Source: Branchiostoma floridae (Eukaryota; Chordata; Leptocardii; Amphioxiformes; Branchiostomatidae). From it: DNA of 42,173 nucleotides. Of this stretch, positions 1-12,000 are shown one piece after another (positions within the stretch are counted from its first letter, which is position 1; each line of letters starts with the position of its first letter). The notes beneath the pieces were generated by a model. It ran no database searches. It was not told the DNA's origin and saw nothing but the letters and a program-made list of their open reading frames with translations. The stretch covers positions 17,671,062 through 17,713,234 of the forward strand of contig NC_049981.1 in NCBI RefSeq assembly GCF_000003815.2, given 5' to 3'. Made by a program: the position numbers and the translations under genes.

Positions 1-1744
1 TATTGATTCTCACATATGTTATTACCCATATTTTAATAAGAAAAATGATATATAGTGATGCTCGAAATATTTTTGTAGTGAGGTGCAGCAGATGTTTAAA
101 AGTGATGTGTTTTCGTGAATTTCCAAAATTGACAAAAATCCATTTTCAATGACCATTAGCTCATTAAAAGGCAAATCAATTTGCTTGATTTTTGGCACAG
201 TTATAGTTTGGACCTTTGCATACATCATATGTAAAAAAAAATTTGGGACTCTTACGGAACGGACCGTGGTGACCCTCTCCTTCCATGGCCTTTAATTTGA
301 CCTCCCTAATCAGGGTTGGGGTTTTGAATTGTAACGTTATTTCCCGTGCAGAAAACCCTTTCCCCCAAATCAAAGCCAAGTACCCATTTTGAGACCTGGG
401 TGGAGTGTTGTGAAAGTTGACAATAGTGAGGCAGCAATAGGTTCTGTAAACACACCTCCTGTACATTCATCCATGTAACAATGTGGGGCTCCGCTAAACC
501 GTTACGCCAAAAGAGACAGTCCCATTTGGCATGGTCTTTTAGGGGAAATTGTATTCGTCATTTCGGGTGGTGACAACGTCAAGTTGGAGGCCCTGTGTAT
601 ACCGCGGCATATAGGAGCTTTCGAGGTCTTGGCCCCAAGCGTCAAACCTCGACCTGACTGCACGTAAATATGCAAAAGAACCCAACACACGTCCAGAAGA
701 CCAGCTAGGGGCGGCCGGTGATATATGAAGACGAACGTCACTTTGTTTAATATGGATTGTTCTCGATATAACATGCATTGGCATAATACCGGTCATAAGC
801 CTTATACCGGTCGATTAAAAATAGTGGAACTTAAAGAGATCTACACATGCAACAATAGTTATTTCTGAGGTATGCACACTTCAGACATCTAGGTGTCCAA
901 TACATAATTTACAAAGCATCGATAACAATGCATTCGAAGACAACAAGGCCAAAAGTTTTCAGGTCATTTTCGGGGCAGGCGAGCTCGTCGTGGGACAAAC
1001 ACACTGTCACGTTCATCGCCAGATTTGTAGATAATAATCACATGTGCTCACGGCACAAGACGAGCATGATTCAACAGCAATCTTGACTTTCTTTTGGTGA
1101 CCTACAACTCGTGTAAAAGTGTGAGGAACCGTTGCATTATCGCCCGGATCTACGGCTGAATGGGTCAAATTGAACGTACGCCGCCATTTTCCCGCCATTT
1201 TTAATGCTACGGCCAGCAGTAAAGTTTTACGTCATAGCGGTTGTGACGGACCAAAATTGAATGAAAATTCTTGTCAGTATACGCCCATTTTCTCATGATT
1301 TTTTGTATGCTCATGCAGATTTTTGTTTTGTGCAACTACTAACAGGAAAGAAAGGAACAACAGAGGATGTATAAAGGTACATAGCGGCAGTTAATTGTGC
1401 CGTGTTTCGTTCGACCGGTATAGTGCACCCCCTTCCAACCACGCGCCCGTTCTCCGTGCAATTCCGCGGTGTGTTCCAATTACGATATTATGTTTTTAGC
1501 AGGACCAGAGAGACAAAATAATTTACACAGAAGAAGTGGCAAAGGTAAGCTGTAACAGCAACATGTAACTGGAGAAAATGATGCGTTGATCATTTGCCAA
1601 ATTAGCATTGCTTGAGAAATTGCAGTAAACCGACCGGTATTAAGCCAATGCATGTTAATGATAAACGCACAGAGCTGTTCACATTACTTTCCGCTTGCTC
1701 TACAGAATTTGCTCTGTTCGATAGATAAACTTACATTCTGGGAG
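1..1744. other. no gene recognised
   Basis: Short open frames only, none with protein-like composition or good splice sites. The part at about 485-760 may be a decayed SINE-like repeat (AAAAGAACCCAACACACG) but no tRNA head was found. Confidence 0.5.
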
Positions 1745-1753
1745 GCGATAATC

Positions 1754-1867
1754 TAGCCTGGGTACCATCCTATTTCTACCGGGGCTCCTTACACTCACTT
1801 CCCTAAAAACTTTTTAGGGGTAGCGAGTGTAAGGAGCCCCGGTAGAATACGGATGATACTCAGGCTA
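1754..1867. mobile_element. 114-bp hairpin MITE with 9-bp target duplication
   Basis: Inverted arms of about 50 bp (TAGCCTGGGTACCATCCTAT... mirrored to ...CAGGCTA) with the tip near AAAACTTTTT. It is flanked by a perfect 9-bp direct repeat GCGATAATC at 1745-1753 and 1868-1876. A 9-bp duplication is usual for Mutator-like elements. No coding capacity. Confidence 0.85.
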
Positions 1868-1876
1868 GCGATAATC

Positions 1877-2885
1877 CTCACTGTGTACAAGTGAGGCAAA
1901 TATATCCACGATTGTTTATACCGTAGAACCAATAGTGTAAATGACATGCTAGACCCTTTATGTTGATGTATCCATACCTATAGATATCCATATATATGTG
2001 TTGAGTTGTACTGGAAGTAGTTGTTATACATGTAGACCTTACGAAAGTCGCTGTACTTTTGTCGTGTCAATAAAGATTGTTATGTCGACCCGGTGTCAAC
2101 AAAAGCTTGGCCAAAAAACACGGGCCGTAGCGAAGCAACATAAAATTTGCAATACCACTTAAAGCTACTTGAAAAACCTTAAATAAAACCTTCTGGTGTC
2201 ATCAATTTCGCACAAACTTACCCATTACTTGTGGTAACTTGACTACCGGTCTCTCGTTCATGGGCGCTGTCACTCCGACTTCCGGGATAATTCACTGGGT
2301 CAAAGGTGAAAGGTTGGCGCTTACGTCAAGCAGATGTTCGGGTGGAAGATAGGGACAGGGACTGCATTGTTTCAGTAAAGTAACAGTATGTACAAGTAAT
2401 GCATGTAATGCTATGGGGAAGGGTTTAAAGATTGAGACTTACTTCTTCAAGACTTTTTTTGCGTGCGCGTGTGTGTGTGTTAACGTTACAACAGCAAGTA
2501 TACTGGTCGGGCATAGTCAATGAGTTCGATAGCTGACCACTAGAAGTGAGACTTAAGTGATAACATTGACTGGAGTAACTGCCAACTTAATCTGAGTTTA
2601 AACTTCAGTACACCAGCCAGGCTGCTCCAAGTCAAACTCAAAACGTTCATCATTATTTCCCAGACTAATATGTTGTTCTGTTCGGAATTATGTGTGTCTA
2701 TATCAGCTTTCGAAGTATAAAATACCTGTAATCTTTGAAATAACTTTCCGTAGTATTTATGACTTATGCTCGGTACTGCATGGGTGGATCACAAGATGTG
2801 CAGTATGATTCTACGATTTATAAGAGGCAGATTTAAATGTATTTTTAGAAGGAAACAAAATAATCAATGCAGCTGCAGTTCGTAC
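1877..2885. other. intergenic, no gene recognised
   Basis: AT-rich DNA downstream of FAAH. An AATAAA at 2070-2075 could end a plus-strand transcript, but no exon leads to it. Confidence 0.5.
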
Positions 2886-2891
2886 TTTATT
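2886..2891 (-). terminator. FAAH: poly(A) signal of FAAH
   Basis: AATAAA on the minus strand, 84 bases after the FAAH stop codon. It is the first canonical signal in the 3' direction. Confidence 0.7.
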
Positions 2892-2974
2892 CTGCTTTTG
2901 AAAGTCCATCACTTTTCCAAATAAAACACATTCAGTTTAAAGGGTGAACGATGCTTTTCGACGGAAACTACAAT

Positions 2975-3088
2975 TCACAGTGGACACAGCGTCTCCACTT
3001 CCTTCATGAGCCTGAGGCACTTCTCCTCCTGCCACGGCAGCGCCACACACTGGACAGCGACGGGAAGGCCAACTGCACCTCTGGTTGT
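2975..3088 (-). CDS. FAAH: FAAH exon 16: C-terminus and stop
   Basis: Thirty-seven codons and TGA (2977-2975). It encodes TTRGAVGLPVAVQCVALPW and then a charged helix ending ETLCPL. This is nearly identical to the human KKSVGLPVAVQCVALPW segment. The acceptor is TTGTTTCCCATAG at 3089-3090. Confidence 0.93.
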   Translation of the reverse strand, partial: TTRGAVGLPVAVQCVALPWQEEKCLRLMKEVETLCPL

Positions 3089-6000
3089 CTATGGGAAACA
3101 ACCAAGATCAGGTTCCGTCATTTGGATACTCGGTTACACTAAAAAAAAAGTTAAGGAATCTTGGACACAGATTTCTTTGCAAGAGGACTAAAAGATGCTC
3201 TATATTTTGGATTTACAACCATCTCGCAACAGACAGGGTGTGCGATAGACTTTCTGCAACCTACTATTCGCTTCTCACCGAGCCAAGTGTCTGCATGATG
3301 TGACGTGACAGACGCAGTGCATTGCTCATTCCTTGATAAAGACTGGAGTTCAGTCAATATGGTTATACTTCTTTTTTGTAATGGCAATTGCATTAAAATT
3401 TGTAATTGACAGTGCCTTGTCATCGTGATAAAATACATTTGCAAGTTTTGCTGTGTTTGACTTGACTTATTGCTGTTTTCCTACCTCCTTTATAATCTTG
3501 TCAATCATGTCGTTGCCATAGCCACGCCAATCATCGAGTAGCCTGTCATCCTCTTCTGTTACGGTGGTTACAGGAACAACTCCGGCGGGAAAGTTGAGGA
3601 GATTAAAGAGTGAGTTGTATGCTGTAGCGCCTGTATGGATAAACACAGCTTTCATTGACTCATGAAATGGCAATAACATAACTAACAATAATAAACTAAC
3701 GTAGACAAAATAATGCTTGCAATAGTTGTTATCAACCACGTCCCACTTCCGTCCAGTACAAGCGATATTCGTTTCGGGTCATTTCAACCTGAGAAAGTAC
3801 AGAGGACTAACGGAAAGATTATTGGCTTTTTGTGCGAACGAATATAACGTTTAAAACGTTTACTAAGTAATGCTATGATATTTTCACCATCCATCAGGCA
3901 TTAGAATGTCACAGTTGACAGGTGCACGTGCTTACTATATATTGTATCAATATAACATTATCAAGCATCAATATAACAACGTTAACACTCAGACCAGCGA
4001 AAAGAGGTCATAATGGTCAGGACTCAGGAGGGTTAGATACTGACGTGGTCCCTTAGTACAAATTTGAATGATATATGGTTTGAACTAACCCAGTATCTTG
4101 CCAGCATGCTCTGGTTTGCAGGCAGGCAGGCCGAATGCCGGACACAGAAGCAGATCTAAGTTCTTCTTTTTCAACTCGTCCAGGAACTGCTTTATGTACT
4201 CCTGGTGAACAGAAGGGGGGGGGGGGGGGAGAGAATACGATGTAATGTTACATCATAACCCTTTATCAAACCATTAAGAAATGAGCAACACAGAATGAAA
4301 ATTCTGGCAAGTGTTTTGGCAATGCAAAAACAGGGGTGAATAAGTAAAAAATCTGTTCTCATAAAGATGAAGAATCATGAAGAATCATGTCTATATATTT
4401 GAAATGATTTTTCTCCAGCGATAGAAGTGAATAAACTTTTACTAACGACAGTAAGTAGACGCATGGCTACAAAAATACTGAATCAGACATTATTGATTGC
4501 TTACTCATTTTTCTTATCACGTTTGATTTGCAGATTCACTAATTTGGCCATTATGGGGAAAATTGGCTGTGAAGTTGACAGCACCAGAAAAAGAAAGTCT
4601 CATGGAGTGACAATAGGTCATCCTGACACAATTCTTCCCCACAGACCTCAGTATAAATCCACGGTGCTAGACGGAGAAATGTTTATAATACAGATCGTTA
4701 ATTGTTGAAGCGCTGTTCTTTTTCCCATTGGTTAAACATTTGGCTCTGTCTACCCTTTTTACTAGAGAAAATGGCGTATAGGACTTATTGGCCGACACTG
4801 GGTACCACTACGTAGTGGATTATCGTTTGAACCACACAAACCTCTCTCTCTGCCAGCCTTTGCCACAGATCATAGACTGAACTGAAAAGGCAAACAGGAA
4901 AATAATGTATGAAATCCAAGTAGTCCCTCCTGCATCGAAAATCATTCAGCATTCTTCTGAACCCCAAAGTACTATCTTATTGAATTGATTAATCTCAACC
5001 TATGGCTGAATACAACCTGCTACCGACAACGCCTGACAAACTCCACTTCAGGGGCGATAAAAACTCTTCTAGTCACTATATGTTGGATAATATCAATGAT
5101 GTCTTATGAAAGATTTGCCTTCTTTGTGTGCTTATTGCCCTTCAGTTTATACCGAAAATATTCGCCATGAAGATAGACTGTTCATATGGGGAATGCATGA
5201 GTAGTCTCCACGGGTCTAGTGAGTGTCGTGTTGTTTCACAATTAACACACATTGCGCAATTCCCCATAAGTGGATTTTGCAAAATGTGTTCTGATTTCAT
5301 ATTCATCGATTCGTTATGTATTGGAAAATAACATCCCCTTCTGGGGTTCAATGGTCCGTTAACGCAATTCCTACACGACAATGCTATATGAGACAAACTG
5401 AACATAAACAATACCTACCAGTGAATTAGTAGCTATAGCCTTTTCTATGAACTCTTTGACATGTTTCATTTTAGGATTTAGGATCTACCAACTTTGACTT
5501 GAAATTTCATGCATCTGACCTTCGGGGTTATCTTCCATCACTCTTAACCCAACCTTCTTTGTCGAAGTGCCTAGTGTTCAACATAGCTTCTTATGTAGTG
5601 TTACATTTTTGAAAACATGCCTACTGGCTGTCTGCTTGAGGTCTGTTTACTACTGGAGCCAGAAAGTCAGGCATATTTGTTTAGAAAGCTTACAAAATGA
5701 TAATGACAATGATTTAGCTGTAGTAATCATGAGACTTCCAATCAAATTGTTCTTGAAGCCCAGAACTTTTGTAGCTATTTGAACAGATACCAAAAGGCGT
5801 GCTATTATATATAAAGCATACTGTCCAAGCAGAGGTTGAGTCGCGTAGATATAGTAGTAGTCGGAAAAATTTCACCGGCGCTCCTCTTAAGAGCTATATC
5901 TATTATATCTACGCGACTCAACCTCTGCATGGAGAGTAGCTAAGCATGCAAAAGGCACGAACTCCACCTACCCAATCAGCCTGTGAGAGAGCATTCGGGA

Positions 6001-9000
6001 AACTCTCGGCCACTGGAAGACAAGAAACACACAAAAGTACATGCCGTGAGGATATATTCCATTCAAATAAATATGTTAAGTAAATAGAGTAAATAAACAC
6101 GATAGAAGATCCAAAAGAGGGTGGATGCATGTACTTACAAATGGTTTGAGAAGAAATCCTTGAATCTTGCGTAAATAGTGCGGCATGGTCCACAAATATA
6201 TTTGACCCTTTAGGTACTCATCTATCAATTCATCTTTCCTGAAACAACATTTTATGATGATTACAAATAATAGTTGTAAAAAAAAATTAAAGTCCTCGTC
6301 AAACCAAATTCAATTTCGTGATCGACTGAGTCGACTGTTTGGGAACTGGGAACCCCAAAAACTTAAGCTAGCGTGCGAAAAAAAACAGTTTGGAAAAAAC
6401 GGTGACTTCATGTCTGTGGTCAGAAAACTTCAACAAATGACTGAAGACACAGGGTATGGTATACCAAACAATATTTTTGTTCTTTAACCTTTTCTTCCCT
6501 GACGTTGGAATTCATCTTAGCATTCTACAACATTAGTATCCGTTTTCTGATATTTTGCAATTTAACAAACATACGACATAGACTTGCTTATTTTGCAGCT
6601 GCTTTGTACGATTTGCAGCATGGTCGAAAATTTATTGAAACGGGCAAAAATTGGTGTCATCCATAAAATCGAATCCATACGGACTTGGATAAAATGTAAA
6701 TTTCAACAGACAGGTTAGTTTTTATATATGTGTACTTAAAACTGAGAAGTCCGTCAGATATCAGGACAACCGAGCCTGTGTACCTTTGAGTTGGTCCTCA
6801 TAGCACGGATACGATGGTTGGCTGAGGATGTCAAGGAAGAGAGGAAGACAGCAAAGACGTGAAAAATCGTCATTCAAAACAGAGAGGGAGAGAGATAGAG
6901 ACAGAGGACAGAGGGGGCACAGAGAGAGAGGGGGGGTCGTTACTATAGCATACAGATGGTTGTAGACACTCACAACCACTTTGTTGAGAATGTACGTCCA
7001 TTGTCAGCAGTGATGAGCCTGAGGACCAAGTCGATCATGGCTCGCATATCTTCCGGTACATCAAAGGCAACTAGCTGAAACGAAACGAAAGTCCTGCAGA
7101 ATAACTCACTCGTATCTTCAAAATTTTAAACCACAGATTGTGGATTTTCTCACGATAAATAAAATGCTCCTTCATTTTTGAAGCATCAAATAGATCTCTA
7201 GATGAAAGTGCAGCTAGGTGTCACTGCTAGCAATGCGGTCTTAAACGTAAAGGATAGTCGTATATGCGGTCCCAAACGTGAACTATTCTCAAATACATGT
7301 CTTGGTTGTTGATAGACCTTGTTATCCAGTGACTATCTAAGCTACTGATGATATTGCTCGCGGACTGAGTATTACCGTGTGGCCAGCTTTCTCCAGTGCT
7401 TCCTTTGCTATGATGACAGCCCTCCCCATGGACGGGGTGGGGGGACAGACTGATAGGGTGGTGAAGTATCCTATCCTCATGGGCTGCTTCTCTTCATACA
7501 TCTATGTGAGGAGATACCAAAGACATAACATGCACGAACTGAAGTTTTCATACTCAGGACCACATGTCAAACATACCAACAACACATCATGGTACTGATA
7601 CGACATTTATGCAAAACAACCCATTAAAGCTATGATAATGATGATTCACCTTTGCAATGGACACTAGATCAGAACATAATCTAGACTAGTCTACAGAAAT
7701 GTTCCTACCTCTTGTCTGAATGGTATGGGTACCACCTGTGGGTCCAGTTGGAACATGTCCGGAACAAGCAGGGCCTTCAAACCTAGAGCTAAACTGTCCA
7801 CGTCTCTGGCCATCAGTCCAGGAGAAGAAATAACTTTAAGGAAAAGGAGAACGGGTTACGGATAGGGTAATACGTTTATATTGTTGATCCAACCAAACCA
7901 ACACCCTGGCAAATTGCATGTGTAATACATGTCCTTGGTGCTGAATGCCCGCAGATATTTCAACTCACAGTGGGAAGAACGTTGTTTGAATGAAGTCGTC
8001 ACTAACCAACAGTACTATTTAAAAAATAGTATCTTGTTGCTTTTATTTCGTCCATTTCGTGTATTTTTTAAACGTTGGGCACTTTTTCTCCCACTGCATG
8101 TCAAAAAGAATTCGAAGTTCCAAACCCCTCAAATAGCGTAAGTAGAAGATTTAGAATTGGTGTCACTTCCCTTTAATTCAATTATATATATCATTTCCCT
8201 TATCTGATAAGTGTACGTTTTGCGCAACCGTTTTGCCTATTGGCAACTGGATTTCTGCACTAAAGTCGTCATCATTATGAAGAAAAGTAACTGTTAGACT
8301 TAACAGCCATATGGCTTGGCTGAGAGAACTACAGCCGGCTTCAGACACCACACTTACGTCCTTGCGATCCAGGAGAGCTCTTCAATAATCCCCTGTCACT
8401 GAAAAACATAAATGATACAATAGCACGAAGGCTACTACCAGTACCATCCGAGGGGAACTGACCTTATACATATCTAGGATTCGTTTGCCCGTTTCCCAAA
8501 TTATTTCCAGTTGCTTGAGCAATTGCTATTTGGCCTAACTAGGGTTCATGTAGTTATTTCTGGTGGTAGATAACGGTATTCAGCATACTACTGAGGGGGT
8601 CCCTGACACAAGGGTAGATAGTAGTTGGCTAGTAATACAAGGCTCCGGCATGCTGTTTCTGTACTGCACTTCTGTATGTTCCACAAGAGAGGGTAGAGTT
8701 TACTACATCTGACTGCTTGGTGGTTATATTGAAAAGTACATGTGTTTAAGGAGGTTATAGAGATTAAATTAAGTATCAAATTGTTTCCATATCTAGCCAC
8801 ACATGGCCTTCGCTCCAGATAGTAGTTCCCGGAGTAACAGCTGAAGAACAGAAGATTTGGAATGGATAAGGAGTGGAAAGCTGAAGAAAATATTTCACAA
8901 ACTAGAGTTCGGCGACCTCATACCTCCATGAAAATTTAGAGCTTTCCTAAATCTAATGAAATTGACTAACACATAGACATAATTTATGCATGGTGTTGTT

Positions 9001-12000
9001 CATCATTGACTAACGTACACTTGTCACAATTATAAAATTCCTATTATTAATCATAAAGCGGTTTTGCAATTTTTACATAAATTATGCAAATAAGCTCCTC
9101 ATTACCACATTTGGTATCTGCTTATACTCCACTTATCATAATTAACATGTGTTACATTTATTGAAGTCCAGTTATTGAAAACAATGGAATTATACAATTT
9201 CCTCATTAATTATGCAAATTAAGTCCTCATTTGCATAACATGTATATCATTATGAACATCTTTGTCTAAGGTACCCGCATGCCTAATATGATGCCAATCT
9301 GTCAATCCTTTCTGCAGTTATCCGCTTTGGAGTGTCTTGGCAAAAACGCCCCTGCAGTTCCACAATTAAATGTTAGAGGGCTGAAACTTGCTCCACTTGG
9401 CCATAGCACTAAAAGCTATCTACCACCTAAATGTCAAGACCATAGCATGTCTGGAACAAGAGATACATTGAAAAAACTGCTATGATATAATATTCTCATT
9501 AATTATGCAAATGTACTACTATTTTGCATTGCTTATCTTGTACAACATTGTCTAAGGTACCTACATACCAAAAATCATGAAAATTTGTTGTTCCCTTCTT
9601 GAGTTATCGTCTTCAGAAGTTTTTGACAAAAATGCCCCTGCTATCCCAAAATTAGACGCTAGGGGGCCCAAACTTATGTCATTTCTTTCTGAGCACAAGA
9701 GCTATCTAATACTCAAAAATCGTGGCCATAGCTTGTTTAGAACACCGAGATAGCAAAACCGGAAGTTGCGCTGCAGTACCAAGGGGAGCCGCTAGGGGGC
9801 CCAAAATCTAATCATTTCCAGCTTTCATCACACACTACCAACACACCAAGTATGAAACCAATCCATCCAGCCGTTCTTGAGTTATTTTGTTTACACACAC
9901 ACAAACACACAGACAGACAGACACACAAACGCGGGGTAAAATATAACCTCCATGACATTTCATGGAGGTAAATATGCGACGGATGGACCATTAAAAATAT
10001 TGTATAATATATTTTCTATAAGCACGTTTTGTTTTTCTGTACCTAATCCTCATGGCAGTCGGCTTGAAGCCACAGATGCCACAGAAATGGGCAGGGCCTC
10101 GGGCACTTCCACCGATGTCACTACCGAGCCCCAGGACTGACCCTCCTCCTCTGATCAGGGCCGCCTCCCCGCCTGATGACCCGCCTGGGGACCGCGTGCG
10201 GTCAAGCGGGTTCACGGTGTTACCAAAGACTGGGTTGCTGCATGAGATACTGTGTAATGGAGAGGGATGCATATGAATTAATAAAATGATTTCAGAAGCT
10301 ACGCGGGACCTAAGCTAGAAATATGTGACACAACTCAAGGTTTGGAGCACTACAGTATAACACAGTTAACCGCCTCATGGCGTAACACATCGAATTTGTA
10401 CTGAACAGTAATCATAAAACTGCATTTCCGGACAGATTTATTTGATCCACTCACACCGCTGGGAAGGACCCCTGACATAGGCGTGGTGGGTTCTTTAACG
10501 TACTCGAGGTGTTGCTCTCCTGGAACACGGGACCTAGCCTCCATGGATCCATTTAAGTCCTATAAGAGGGACGTCCTTAACCGAAGCTAGGTTAAGTAAA
10601 GCGTGATTGCCATCCCCAAGGGCATTACGTCTGGGCATGTGAGGTGACTAAACCCAATGACCTCTGGGCACATAAGTTAGTCAGCATGACAAATTCCAAA
10701 AATATGCAAAGACCATTCTTTCTCCGTGACTACAGAGATATTTGGAACATTCTCTTATCTGTACCTAGCTCCCTGAGAATCACCTGAGAAGAGTCTGTGG
10801 AATGTTGGTCTTGACAAAAGGCACGGCTCCTTGTCTCTTCAACACCTGGACAATAACAGCGTCCTCATCTGCAGGTGTGTCCAGGTGCTTTGTCACGCCC
10901 AAGGTGGTCACCATGCCCTGGTCACGTAAGGGAATGAATAAATGAGTGAGTAAATGGAGAGACGAGAACGTGCTCGGGGACCTCATGTCACCGTAAAACA
11001 TTTTTTGTCTCATTAGTCGATGGAGATCTAGGCTACTTTGAACTGTAGCTAGAATCCCGGCTGATCACAAAAGCTGTAATTTTCTACAGTCTAAATCAAG
11101 TCTAATCACAACTGCAACACTACAACACCATATGGAAATATACAAGAGTGGGATGGGCTATACACTTTCATCATGTGGTGCTCTGGAAGACACATTGGAC
11201 AACAACCCACTGCCCTACATCCTCAGTAAGGCTATGGGACTGCCATTACCTTATCAAGCTTATCGTATGCGGAACTGTCACTGTAACTTAATTTTAGTTC
11301 AGTGCCATGTTGTATTTTCCTCTGCCCAAAAGCAACCCAAAAAGATGTAACAGTAGAATAAACCGCTACCTTAATGTTGTAATGTTCTTTGATGGACACA
11401 GGAACGCCATGTAGTAGCCCCAAAGGCCGATCTGCAGCATCCAAATTTTGAGCTCTTTCCTGGGAGACAGAAACAAATCATTATTATAACAACCAAACCT
11501 GAAATGACAACGACAATTGAATACAACTTTAAGATGCATTTTTTGCAATGAACATTGATATAAGAGCAGCGATACGTACTAAAGATGTTGCACAAACTTA
11601 ATTGTACAAAATAGTAATTATTTTCAAACCGAAGCGTCTGGAATCGGCTCAGTCAGACAGTTGAGTTCATCATTCACTACAGTGGCCTGAGATGGGGAAA
11701 AAGTAACATCATAACGTAAGTCTGTCATTGCAAGGTAATGTGTCAATCCATTTAGTATTTTGAGTTTAAGACTTAGACCCGATAAAACATTGACAGACAT
11801 CCAATGTTGCCAATGATTATATAACGTTAGTATAAAGAGAGAACGCCAGTAACGCAGCTCGAGATTTGAACATACATGTGTATACTACTGTACCGCCAGC
11901 TCACCTTAAGTGCATATTTGTTATTTATAAACGTAACATCAATAATAAAGCCGGCACTGTGAATGTGAGAGACTTATAATAAGTATGCAGCCACTGACTC

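Noticed and set aside
2070-2075. AATAAA as a gene terminator on the plus strand.
   Set aside because: No plus-strand exon or LINE-type sequence leads to it.
5419-5484. Candidate FAAH exon (KEFIEKAIATNSL) with a good donor ACTG/GTAGGT.
   Set aside because: Its frame cannot follow exon 12 in phase, no acceptor gives the right phase, and the exon at 4842-4881 fits both phase and homology.
6785-6822. Short segment between CTCAG and AAG/GTACAC on the minus strand, resembling a FAAH exon.
   Set aside because: It has a stop in the required frame, and exon 10 joins directly to exon 11 using the GTGAGT donor.
9279-9485. A 68-codon frame (MPNMMPICQSF) with a similar one at 32131-32322 on the minus strand.
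   Set aside because: Both lie in copies of the stem-loop repeat; the differences mostly change amino acids, so this is repeat similarity and not a conserved protein.
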